A DNA stretch of 36,983 nt from NCBI GenBank assembly GCA_004009845.1, contig RMBW01000184.1, positions 1 through 36,983 of the forward strand, in the 5' to 3' direction. This document shows positions 11,340 through 21,418 of the stretch, in pieces. This stretch comes from Davidsoniella eucalypti (Eukaryota; Ascomycota; Sordariomycetes; Microascales; Ceratocystidaceae). The notes under the pieces were generated by a model. The model worked only from the letters and a program-made list of their open reading frames with translations, made no database searches and was not told the origin of the DNA. A program made the position numbers and the translations under genes. Numbering within the stretch: position 1 is the first letter of the stretch; each line of letters begins with the position of its first letter.

Positions 11340-13303
11340 CTCCGGAGTCTCTAACTGACTTGCCCTTTCCTCTTTCTCGGCTCCATTGTGTCTTCCAGCC
11401 CTGCGACTTTTTCTCTTGGGAGTGTACAGATATGGTCTGTTTCGACCAATACATAGCACATAGCGTGATGACATCGTTCCTAATCCACTTGCCTAATATC
11501 AATCACACAAGTCTCCCAGCCTCCATAATATGTAGCATCCTGAATCATTCATAAAAGTAGCCGATAGAATGACTTGAACTGTACCTGCACTTCCGTAGAT
11601 GCTTCCCTCTTTGGTTCTTGAGTTTATCTTTTAGAGTTCTTGGTTTGGCTACTTGTTACCATCTGATATATGTCCAATGACTGAAAGCGTGTGTTGAAGA
11701 CGACGACTCAACCACGACTCACTTGCCTCAGACATTCTCTCCTCGTTTTCACATTGCTTATCCTATCCTCATCTGGCAAATTAGAGCTGCACTCGGAATA
11801 TTGTCCATTTGTTACAATCACTTCGCATACTTCTGCGTTGCCCAGCCGGCTTCTATACCGCCTTTCTGCTGTAATTGCTTTTGATGCAGTGCCGTAAGAG
11901 CTTGTTCCTTCCCTTTTTACACAGCCTTTCTTGTTTGTCTCTCTATCGGCGCACCGAGTTTCTCTACACTTTGCAATTACTGCTTTTTCACGACTTTGTT
12001 ACGACTACTTTAACTTCCTTCCCTCTTTGGATACTCTTTCCCGTCAGAGACGGCCTCCAGTTCTTTTCTAATCATTTCTCATTATCTCGCAAGGCTGAAT
12101 TTTCTTCATCTTTCTTTTCAAGACAAGCCATCGATCGTCGGTTTATGGTCTTCGCATTTTTTACTCTCAAAATCATCCATCACCAACTTAGCGCTGGAAA
12201 ATCCATTCAATAGCCTTGCATTCTTTTCCCGCTTTACATCCGCCCGCCGATCAATTGGATTGACTCGCTGGAGGTCTCGTTTGCCTGTGCTGCAGACGCT
12301 TCATCACAAAATAATTTGGGTGTATCCTGCACTGCGCTAGATATTGACATACAGCCCTGGACATATCCATCCAGAGCTCTTTTGCAGGGTAAGTGAGCCC
12401 AAATCCCAGTACAATCCCATCACACCATGTATCAATCAATCCACCACGTCCCCTGGTCTCTAGGCCGTTCGTCCCTCTCGCTTGCTATAGAGAGGTAGAG
12501 TAGTAGCCAGGCCCATCTCCAGCGTCAGTGTGTTGTTTTTTTACTATCTTCCTCTTCGACTGTGCTTCTTTTCCTGTTTTGTTTTCATCTTCTTTACTAT
12601 TCTCCTGCCTAGTATCGACATTGGCAGCTCTTGTTGCATCTTCTAATTGGAAGAGTTAGACAACGAGCTTCTGCGTTTTTACGAAGACAGAAGAAGCGTG
12701 TTTTATTTTGTGTGAATCTCAGCCCGCTGTTTGCAAAACGGGGCGCGAGATTCAAGACCTACAGAACGAAAGAAAACAAAAAAAAAGAAACACATTACAC
12801 GCAACTGTTGGTATTTCCTCTACGACGACACCAAGATCTATACTCTATAGCAAAGACAATCATATTAAACCGATTGCACGTTTGTCTCCAAAATATGTAT
12901 TCATGTGCTAACATAGGAAAATTCGATCACAGTTGTCTATTCTACAGTCCCTATTATCTTCTTTTTCTCCTTCACGAGCTTTATTGCGCCCACTACTTCG
13001 CCAACCTCCCGATTTTCATTGGGCTGTTACGGCACACTTGCTGATCGCCCGATACATTTCGATTCTTCACGTCAAAACTGATTTTTATGATTCTTTTTTT
13101 TCTTTCCTCTCATATTGTCATAGCCCTTTTTTGTTTCGAGCCTTATCCGTTCTGCTCTATCTTTTTCTCTTGCTTCTATCCGTCTCACTGCCTATCTATC
13201 TAATTCCGGGCGGCCTCGCATCATTGCCTCACCCTCTTTAAACTTCTACCACAAGGCCAACTGAATTCACATAGCTCTACAAGCTATCGATAACTGGCTT
13301 CCA
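11340..13303 (+). promoter_or_regulatory. Long pyrimidine-rich upstream region of the 1776-residue gene
   Basis: Nearly 2 kb in which the plus strand is strongly biased to C and T (for example around 11870-12110 and 13080-13250), with no coding content. C/T-rich tracts just upstream of the transcript start are common in fungal promoters; tracts this long suggest a long leader, perhaps with an intron (a GCTAACATAG branch-plus-acceptor-like string ends near 12917). Several ATGs and short open frames lie in it, so upstream-ORF control is possible. The tract ends about 50 nt before the ATG. Confidence 0.5.
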
Positions 13304-16300
13304 ATGTCAACTACGGGATATGACTCGAGTCTTTTGTTACCAGCACCTACAGAAACCGAATCAGTAATAGCCCCAAGCGAACTTGGAACTGAGCTTTCAC
13401 ACAACGACGAACGATCCGTTTTTTCTCTGCCCTCAGACGGCACCCCCGTCACCATAACAACGCGTCGCACTCGACCATCCAACCAAAAAGTCCCGGCTTC
13501 AGTCTTGATAGAGCTTTTCGAAACAGGCTCGCGTACGTCTGGAACGACTGAACGAAAACCAAGCGTGCGAGTGCGCTTGACTCCGGCGAAAAGCGGGCGA
13601 AACGAACGTTCTCATCGGTCTCGGTCTGCGCGCCGTGCTTCCGAGTACGAAGAACTAGAAGACATGCATAGTCCTTACGCTTCTGCGACCGAGGAGTCGA
13701 CAGTCTCACGTAACCCCATTGACGTAGACAATGAGCGTGCAGAGCGCGCTAGTCGTGGCAAGAGTCGCCCTGGCAAGCGGCCTATGAGCCCCTTAATCCC
13801 GGAGCCTCGTGGATCTAACCCACCCACCGCCGCCCCGCCACTCAATGCTGGAACCGGAAGCGACTTGTCTGTTATCCCAACCAACTCCTTTCTTGACGAC
13901 TCCGGAAATTCAGGATATGGCGAACATAAACGCAGCCTTAGCCCCCATTCAAAAACTAGAAACCCTGATGCTCGTAAATCCGAACGAGAGCGCATTCGCT
14001 TGCTGGACAACCCGATCGAGACACGTGATCGCCGGAGCAAGAGCAGAGTTAGCCGCAGCAGCTCTGTGAGTCAAGCACGAAAGGAACGTGACCGTGAACG
14101 AGAACGATTGAGGAGTTCCGAGCAGGACATCGATGGCCAAAGCTATATAAGCCACCGTGATAGTATCGGGCATGGTCATAAGACACGCAGACGTTCATCG
14201 ATGAAAAACGTTGGCCAAGACTCTATTCTCTCAGGTGCTGATTCTGCCATCTCTTCCACAGTCTCCCGAGCTCATGATGGCCAATCTATCAGATCATCGG
14301 AAGTCAACTCCAAATTGCTTGCTGCTGTCGAAGTTGCATTGCGCAAAGTGGTGATTCCTGAACTAGAAGCCATCAAGCGTGAAAACAGTAAACGTGACTC
14401 ACGACGTACGTCTGGCGATTCTTCACTTAGCGCCGCATCTCATGATGACTCCTCTGAGGTTAGCAAGAGTCGAACACAATCGTCTCGTTCGCGGACACGC
14501 ACACGAGCACGTACAAAGTCCAATCTCTCTACAAATGAGTTGGCATATGACGACGAAGGCGAGCGTGAAACTGAGCGTAACAAGGAGCGCGAGCGCCACC
14601 GAGAAAAGGAACGAGAGCGCGAACACGAATGGGAGCTTCAAGAGGAAGCGAAGCGCTTGCGCGAGAAGAAGGAGCAAGAAGAAAAACGCGCACCTTCACC
14701 CGAAAGTAACGACGAGTACTACGCCGATACGCCTAAAAGAAGCCCCGAACAGCATTATGCGCGCGCAAGCACTGGTGCCATGTCGACTGCCTCTGAAACT
14801 AAGCCATCAAGACGCTATCAATCTCCCCCACCACCAGAGAAGAAGTCTAGACGTCGTAGACGCGAGAGCACACGCAGACGACGCGAGGAGACATACGACG
14901 ATACCTTTGACGACGAAAGCGTAGCACCTGAGCCCCCCATGCCACTCCAGAGCGAAATCAACCCCTCCGATCTTACTCGCATGTCACTGCGGACCGTTGA
15001 CAGCGACCGGCCTGCTTCGGCTATGGAGGAAGTCACAAGAAGTGAGATATCTGATGGCGGTGTTGTCCTTCCGGATCGCTCGAACAAGGATCTTTCTATA
15101 CACATGTTGCACCCAAACATTTCACATGGCGACCTTCGTGCTTTACCACGTGGTGCAAAAGCAACAGAAAACCAGCAGGATAACGGCCCGGCGCCTTTTC
15201 CAGAGGAGTATGAGCCTGATGAATACGGGCAAAAAATCCCTACTCAGGCTTCTCAGCAGCCGACACTAGAACAGCTTGATGAAATGGAGCAGAGAGATTC
15301 AGAGTACAACAACGACAACGAGTATGATAGCTTCTACGGAAAGCAGGATGTCCCCCCACATCTGAAGTATGTGCCATATCAGCCAGAGCGTCGTGGTCTG
15401 AGTCCCATTTACAGTGTGTCTGGCTACACCGAGAACTCCGAGATTGCCCCACGCGATTCTCACATCACGACTGTTAGCGAAGACAGTCCTCAATCTCCCC
15501 CAATGTCTCCTCGCCAAAACCGCCGTTCCTCTCTACTTGGCAACAGTATGCTGAACTCGGAGCTCATTGATGGTCTACCTCAAAGCGAAATCAGTAGTAT
15601 TGGCGGATATCCCCGTAACCCAACCTACACTGAGGACATGTCTGAGCTTGAGCCAGAAGCGCAACACCCTGTACGTGGAATTGGCATCACTCCTCGTTTC
15701 ATGCTAGGTGCACCCATTGAGTCCGTCGTGGCTTCGCTGATTGAAGGCTCGCATATGGAGCAAAGCGTCATGACTAGTGGAACACACGCAAACTCTAACT
15801 TTGGCCCTGAATCTGCTCTATCGTATGGTGGCCCTAAAAGTGCTATGTCATATGGACCAGACTCTGTACTCTCATATGAGGACCCGACGAGAGCTGTTCG
15901 TGAGTTGACTATCCGCAAAAGTGCGTCTGATGTCGTTATGACCGATGCCCCGCCTAATGCAATGGACAACTACGATGATCCTGAAGATCACTTGGACCAC
16001 GAAGATCGTTCAGAGACACCAACTGTCGACAACGACGCTATCGCTGCTATCACAAGCGGTGCCTTGGCTAGAGCAGTACAGGCGAAGCAGATCCAGATTA
16101 AGGGCCACTCTGGCCGTGACGACATCATCTCTGGTGGTGGTGGTGGTGTGCAGCGCAACAAATCTTTCAAGCAGCGCACCCTGGAAGGCTATGAGCCCGC
16201 AAACACTCCTGCGCATAGCGTTGACCGATTCGACGATGAAGAAGAGGACTATCACCCCAAGTTTAGTTCTAGTGCAATGCCCGATCTCAATGATCCCATG

Positions 16301-18634
16301 CCTGAGTATGGTGATCACCTTGATCTTGGTTCCGACATAACAGCTTCTTTTGTCGAAGAGCCACATGGTGCGGCGCACTCCGATTTCTCCGGTGACATGT
16401 CATTTGTTCCGGGTGCTGATGATAACATCGCTATTGCTCTTGCTAGAGATACGGAGCACACTGACGATGGTAACCTGACTCCCCGGGCCTTGAGCCCTAA
16501 GAAAAGCTCACCCTTTGGGAATGACACAACTATGCACGAGTCCGTTGTTGATACTTCGTCTCATGACCGTGAAGACGATATCCCGAGAACTTCGACAGAG
16601 AGGAAGCGTGAGACCATCCTTACAAACCCCTACGAGAATATGAGCCCGATCGCTAGCCATCGTCTCTCGGAGACTTTCGGTTACCAGCCTGAGCCTCAAC
16701 TTCCCAAGGATGAAGGCTATGTTTCCAACACCATCAACCGCACTCCGGATAACTTCGGTTTAGGTGGTACCAAGAATATTAGCATGCCGAGTGCACCTGA
16801 GTTCGGAGGCATTGACGATAGCTTCTTCGATCGTCGTATCAGCGATATCACTCATGGTATGACCTCACCTCTCTACGACTCAGCCACTGTTCCTAGCAGC
16901 GGCGGTGTCCAGAACAAGGACATCATGACTCTCATGCAAGATCTTGTTGCTCGTGATGCCCAACGCAACGCCAGGGACACCGAGATCGCTGCTATGGTCA
17001 TGTTCCTCGCCAATGAGATGCGCACCCACTTTAGAACAGTGGAGGATCGCATCAAGCAGGCTGAGGACGTCATCATCGACGAGGTGCAAGATTCAGAGAA
17101 GATGGTTATCCGTGCTATTAATGGCCCTCGGCCGTACCCTGGTGGTACTGTCAGCGGTTCAAGATCATTAGCTGGAACTGCGTTTGTTAACGGATCGGGT
17201 ACCGGGCCTGAGGTTGCACTCGCAGCCAAGAAGGGAAACATTCTGCGTCGTGCCCTCAACGGATTGAATATCACTGGTGCCAAGGATCTCTCACGTATCG
17301 AAGTAATGTTGCACCAGCTACTGGATGAAGTCATGGAGCTTAAGGACCAGCAGGGCCAAAACCCCGCGCCAGCCGCCAGTACATTCGAAAACTTGGGTGC
17401 GGACTCTGGCGATAACGAGACTGCTGATGCTGGTTATGACCCTGAGGGCCATGCTGGCACTTCTATTGCTAGCCATGGATCACAGGCTCAATCTACGTCA
17501 CGGCTAGCGCCCAACCGCCCTGGTCAATACGAGCGTCGATACTCTGATCATCGTGTTAGCACTGTTCATGAGGGCGACGAAGAGGATGGCCAATCTCGAG
17601 GCTATGATGAGCGGATAGCAACCCCTCGTCGAGTCGAGACTGGTCCTTGTGGCGAGCCTATTGCCATGTCAACTCCTTCTCGGGAGCCTGTAATCCCCCC
17701 AGTAGCCTCAGCTCAAGCTTCGGGTGCTCTGCCTCCTCCTTCTGCAGCTGACGCAGCCGAGAACTCCCCTAAATCGACGGGCAAGTCAGAGAAGTCCCGT
17801 AAGCATAAATCGACTGGATCTTCTGGATTCAAGGCTCAGATATCACGTTGGTCTGAGACTACTGCCTCTACTTTGAGCAAGGCCTTCCGGTCAAGCACTA
17901 GCTCTTCCAAGAAGAACGAGCCATACATGCAGACATCGGATGGACGGTCTCGTTCTGGATCTGATTTCATCGGTTACAACGATAACTCCTATCGCCCAAG
18001 AACCGCCCCGTACGACAACGGTAGGGCGCACAACGAGTTCTCGGAGCATGATCTAGGCCGGACACCTTCGCCGGTTATCTCCGGTACTCCTCCGCCGATT
18101 GCTTCGTACATGCAGTCAGATCACCCCAAGTACCAGGTACACCGCAACTCTCTAAATCTCCAGCATCCACAGCCCAGACCAGGCAACTCGGAGCGGTTCA
18201 AGAACAACCTGGAGTCACAAGCTCACATCTACGATACGGTCAACACGCCACGCTCAGCCGACTGGGGCAACTCGATGAACTCTCTCAGCCGTTTCAATCC
18301 TACAGCAGTGCCGCAAAACACGCACGCATCTGAGGATTCAAATGTGCCGCCACGTCCTCCCAAGGAACCCCTCGACAACACTTCAACTCCGCGGTCGAAC
18401 CGCCAGTCTAAAGGCGCTCACGGCTCGCCTCTCTACGAGTCTTATGCCAGCCAGTACGGCAACGGAAGCCCGCGCAGCCGCGATATTGAACGCCTGAGTA
18501 GCATGCCAACGCGCCGCCCTAGTGGACCGCGTGCCATGACACCCAAGAGTCCCGCCGAGGAAGAGAGACGTCGTCAAAGACACACCTTTGGCAGTGTCGC
18601 AAGCCGTGCTAGCGCTGACACGGACACATTCTAA
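13304..18634 (+). CDS. Large disordered fungal protein, 1776 residues, unnamed
   Basis: A single uninterrupted frame starting at CCAATGTCA and ending TAA. I do not recognise a named family; the style is that of conserved but uncharacterised Pezizomycotina proteins. Residues 1-400 are Ser/Arg-rich, with many RS-like and phosphosite-like stretches. About 418-465 is an Arg/Glu-repeat helix likely to form a coiled coil. About 836-862 holds three near-repeats of the type SALSYGGPKSAMSYG. The best-ordered part is about 1204-1280 (helical, beginning NKDIMTLMQDLVARDAQ) and 1309-1345 (ending LLDEVMELKDQQ). A Ser/Lys-rich block near 1500-1530 contains FKAQISRWSETTASTLSKAF, possibly an amphipathic membrane-contacting helix. 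PPRPPKEP near residue 1680 fits an SH3 ligand. No transmembrane segment or enzyme motif is seen. A scaffold at the cell cortex is a guess only. Confidence 0.93.
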   Translation: MSTTGYDSSLLLPAPTETESVIAPSELGTELSHNDERSVFSLPSDGTPVTITTRRTRPSNQKVPASVLIELFETGSRTSGTTERKPSVRVRLTPAKSGRNERSHRSRSARRASEYEELEDMHSPYASATEESTVSRNPIDVDNERAERASRGKSRPGKRPMSPLIPEPRGSNPPTAAPPLNAGTGSDLSVIPTNSFLDDSGNSGYGEHKRSLSPHSKTRNPDARKSERERIRLLDNPIETRDRRSKSRVSRSSSVSQARKERDRERERLRSSEQDIDGQSYISHRDSIGHGHKTRRRSSMKNVGQDSILSGADSAISSTVSRAHDGQSIRSSEVNSKLLAAVEVALRKVVIPELEAIKRENSKRDSRRTSGDSSLSAASHDDSSEVSKSRTQSSRSRTRTRARTKSNLSTNELAYDDEGERETERNKERERHREKEREREHEWELQEEAKRLREKKEQEEKRAPSPESNDEYYADTPKRSPEQHYARASTGAMSTASETKPSRRYQSPPPPEKKSRRRRRESTRRRREETYDDTFDDESVAPEPPMPLQSEINPSDLTRMSLRTVDSDRPASAMEEVTRSEISDGGVVLPDRSNKDLSIHMLHPNISHGDLRALPRGAKATENQQDNGPAPFPEEYEPDEYGQKIPTQASQQPTLEQLDEMEQRDSEYNNDNEYDSFYGKQDVPPHLKYVPYQPERRGLSPIYSVSGYTENSEIAPRDSHITTVSEDSPQSPPMSPRQNRRSSLLGNSMLNSELIDGLPQSEISSIGGYPRNPTYTEDMSELEPEAQHPVRGIGITPRFMLGAPIESVVASLIEGSHMEQSVMTSGTHANSNFGPESALSYGGPKSAMSYGPDSVLSYEDPTRAVRELTIRKSASDVVMTDAPPNAMDNYDDPEDHLDHEDRSETPTVDNDAIAAITSGALARAVQAKQIQIKGHSGRDDIISGGGGGVQRNKSFKQRTLEGYEPANTPAHSVDRFDDEEEDYHPKFSSSAMPDLNDPMPEYGDHLDLGSDITASFVEEPHGAAHSDFSGDMSFVPGADDNIAIALARDTEHTDDGNLTPRALSPKKSSPFGNDTTMHESVVDTSSHDREDDIPRTSTERKRETILTNPYENMSPIASHRLSETFGYQPEPQLPKDEGYVSNTINRTPDNFGLGGTKNISMPSAPEFGGIDDSFFDRRISDITHGMTSPLYDSATVPSSGGVQNKDIMTLMQDLVARDAQRNARDTEIAAMVMFLANEMRTHFRTVEDRIKQAEDVIIDEVQDSEKMVIRAINGPRPYPGGTVSGSRSLAGTAFVNGSGTGPEVALAAKKGNILRRALNGLNITGAKDLSRIEVMLHQLLDEVMELKDQQGQNPAPAASTFENLGADSGDNETADAGYDPEGHAGTSIASHGSQAQSTSRLAPNRPGQYERRYSDHRVSTVHEGDEEDGQSRGYDERIATPRRVETGPCGEPIAMSTPSREPVIPPVASAQASGALPPPSAADAAENSPKSTGKSEKSRKHKSTGSSGFKAQISRWSETTASTLSKAFRSSTSSSKKNEPYMQTSDGRSRSGSDFIGYNDNSYRPRTAPYDNGRAHNEFSEHDLGRTPSPVISGTPPPIASYMQSDHPKYQVHRNSLNLQHPQPRPGNSERFKNNLESQAHIYDTVNTPRSADWGNSMNSLSRFNPTAVPQNTHASEDSNVPPRPPKEPLDNTSTPRSNRQSKGAHGSPLYESYASQYGNGSPRSRDIERLSSMPTRRPSGPRAMTPKSPAEEERRRQRHTFGSVASRASADTDTF

Positions 18635-20106
18635 GCATCGCCAACTCACCAAGGCATGCATCTATCCTATCTACTACCAACATCACCTCCTCACCCATTA
18701 CACTACAAAAGGATGGACAATCGCTTCTTAGCGACTTTTGGCCATCCATTTGAAGACTTGCTTCAGCTGTAACCAGTGGACCATGTTTCTCTTCATTGCT
18801 TTTTTTTTTTCGTACTTCATTGTAGCCATGTATTCTGGCACGGACGCGGGCATATATATCCATGGGGATTTTTCTTGTTTCGTTTCTACCCTTCGAAAGT
18901 GTGTTCGTATCTCTTTATCGTTACTTAGTCTAGTTTAGTTCTCGTTTTATTAGTTTGATTTCTGGTGATGATTTAGTCGTTGTCTGAATTTTTCAGTTAT
19001 GTTGTTACATAGCAGATTCAACATTGTACTCATATTATCACTTTGATGTGTTGTTTTACATAGTGTCCTTTTTTTATTATCTTAGTTTATTTTTCTTCAT
19101 GATACACGGATCTGGGGCGGAAATAAATTCAAATCCATATTTTGTCACCAATTTTATCATCGTAGCTTTGTTGTACTCCCCTCGTGCTTGTGATAATGTC
19201 GTGTAATCTAAAGTAGTAAAGCCACAAAGTTGGAGATAGTCACATAATGTGTGGATTTTTCTGTTTAGTACGAACTTGGAACTTGATTATAAATTTATAG
19301 ATTTATGACGAGGAATTTGAAGATCTTTGTCAAAATTCAAGTCACTAGACAGGTTCAAAACTGGAAAAGCAAGACACCATAAAAAAGAGAAAGAATACAA
19401 ATAAAACATGACGATTTGGTTGGTTGGTCAAGATGTAAGAAATGTGAGAAATGTAGTTTTTGTCAAGTAATGGTTTGCAAATATAAATGAATATCATATG
19501 CAGGGCGGTTAAATTCTTTACACTATAACGGACATGTGTATGTACATATTTTGAGCCTTTTCTCCAATTTGTTCCTTTTTGTTTCATTGCAACTTTGTTT
19601 ATTATGAATATTGCCATCCCAACTTATAATATTTTAGTGAACTTCACACTGAAAATATTAGCGAAGAAAAGAAAGGTTACATCCACCAAAACCTAAATAA
19701 GATTTAAGAATAAATAAGTCCATTTATCTCCTGATTTATAAAAGAACTCCTTATATCTGGAGTATCACGGGAACTAATCCAATGGAAAACTTACACGTAA
19801 AAACGCCATCTTGCCCCTTTTGTTTTTCTTTTACGTGATGTAAATTGAACGCCACATAGCCAAAATATGGGCGTTGAGCTTAGTCTTGAAGTAGTATTAA
19901 TATCAGTATTAGTATCCGTTGATGCCCAAAGAAAATATATATCATTCCCCATGGTATCTCCAGTTTCCATCTTTCAATATCGTACATTTCAAACCTTGTT
20001 TCGAGCTTGTTTCCTTCATGTTGACCAATAGTGCAATTCATACCTAAGTCTGTCTTGTGTCGACAGGTCCTACCTAGTACAGATAATAAAGTCAAAGAAA
20101 ATAACC
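18635..20106. other. AT-rich spacer after the large gene
   Basis: No gene seen. The first few hundred bases are T-rich (about 18790-19100) and probably contain the 3' untranslated region and polyadenylation site of the large gene. The rest is AT-rich unique DNA leading to the promoter of the DUF3602-type gene. No TATA box stands out. Confidence 0.5.
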
Positions 20107-20730
20107 ATGTACTCCGTCTCAATTCCGTCGCCGTCTCTTCCGGCTTCAGGGTATATCCGGCATGGCCGTGGCGGATTCGGCAATATCCAACCGGCGTATA
20201 GCCCATCAAGGCCTTCCATACCCAACGCAAACCACCACCAGCGGAACCACATGTCCCAGCCCGGGCCTAACTCGAAGAAACACGTATCTTCCACACCAAA
20301 GAAGACCCCAACGGCTAAATCTGACATTACCAGCTGTCTCTATATCTCCTCCTCCCCGACCACATCTCGCACGGCCCCATCTCGGCCAGCTACGACTAGG
20401 CGTACCGCACTTATGCATACCGGTATAGGCGGCGCCGGAAACGTCCATTTGGCATCGAACCGTCAGGCTCCGTCGTTCCGTGACGATGTTTTGCGTGCAG
20501 TTACTCGAGAACGACGCGCTGTCGTCGTGGGAAGGAGTGGTATCGGTGGTGCGGGGAATATCTTCAGACGATCTGGCATCGTAGAGCCGAAGAGAGGCCA
20601 TGGTGCTTGGAGTTGTTTCGCGAGGTGGCGTGGCTTGAAAGAAGATGTCGAAGATGTTGGGAATTGGTGTGAGAAAGATAAAGACGCGGATACGATGACT
20701 GGCTGTAGTGAATGGAGCCAGTCTAGCTGA
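20107..20730 (+). CDS. DUF3602/Par32-type small protein with GRGGxGN motifs
   Basis: 207 residues, single exon, ATG in good context (AACCATGTAC), TGA stop. It is mostly disordered and Ser/Pro/Arg-rich and carries three spaced glycine motifs: HGRGGFGNI at residues 19-27, GIGGAGNV at 106-113 and GIGGAGNI at 145-152. These repeats define the fungal DUF3602 family. The yeast member Par32 (Amu1) is phosphorylated in response to TOR inhibition and restrains Mep ammonium permeases. A short basic helix-like stretch (RDDVLRAVTRERRAVVVGRS) lies between motifs 2 and 3. Only the first motif has the full GRGG form; the other two read GIGG. The downstream neighbour Arp1 converges on it across about 690 bp and is not obviously related in function. 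Family assignment is good; transfer of the permease role to this species is inference. Confidence 0.85.
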   Translation: MYSVSIPSPSLPASGYIRHGRGGFGNIQPAYSPSRPSIPNANHHQRNHMSQPGPNSKKHVSSTPKKTPTAKSDITSCLYISSSPTTSRTAPSRPATTRRTALMHTGIGGAGNVHLASNRQAPSFRDDVLRAVTRERRAVVVGRSGIGGAGNIFRRSGIVEPKRGHGAWSCFARWRGLKEDVEDVGNWCEKDKDADTMTGCSEWSQSS

Positions 20731-21418
20731 GTAGGAGATAGTTTTGTTTAGATATCAAGTAGTAATGAAGTATATGGTCTCTGTAAAATCACACAAGACG
20801 TTGTCGTACCCTTATATCAGCACCAAATCTCCTATGTCAATCTGTGATAACATATTGTATATCGTGGACTGTCTATCAAGCCCAATCATACAGTCTAGCT
20901 GTATAGAAATATACAACAATCATATCCATAAGGAACCAATAACAACACCAAAAGAAATAAACAACAGATATGATGTATATGAAGTTGTGTATATGCGAGA
21001 ATATGTGAAAATGTAGAGGTAATAATAATAGTAGTTGTAATATGTGAACATGAGCATGATATGAAGAAGGGATTGGGAATAACGTCAAAATACAAAGAAA
21101 AGGAAGTCATCAAGGAACATAAATAAAGAAAAAGAAGCCGTGACAAAAAAATAGACTCGGGAATCCAAAAGAAGCAAAAACAACACAAGAAGAGAAAGAA
21201 GGAGAGACTAAGAAGAAGAGGAAGAAGAAGAAAAGAACGCCATTAGAAAAGAAAAAATATGAACCCGTTTTTAGCCTTCAAATATTCGTCCCAAGGAGAA
21301 AATAAACAAAGATGGAAGAAAAAAGGAAAGAAAAAGAAAAAAAACATGTCCGCTGGCTTAGAGAGAAAGCTGGAAGAAAAAACTAACAACCTTTGACGAT
21401 ACAGCATTTCTGCCATCA
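20731..21418. other. Convergent spacer with purine-rich tract
   Basis: Lies between the 3' ends of the DUF3602-type gene and ARP1. The plus strand becomes almost all A and G between about 21060 and 21375, with GAAGAAGAGG-type repeats. On the ARP1 sense strand this is a long pyrimidine tract just after the stop codon. No gene is present. Confidence 0.55.

Noticed and set aside
16873..17334. 153-codon frame antisense to the 1776-residue gene, and other long antisense frames there
   Set aside because: Shadows of a strong coding frame; Ser/Thr-rich codons read backwards stay open.
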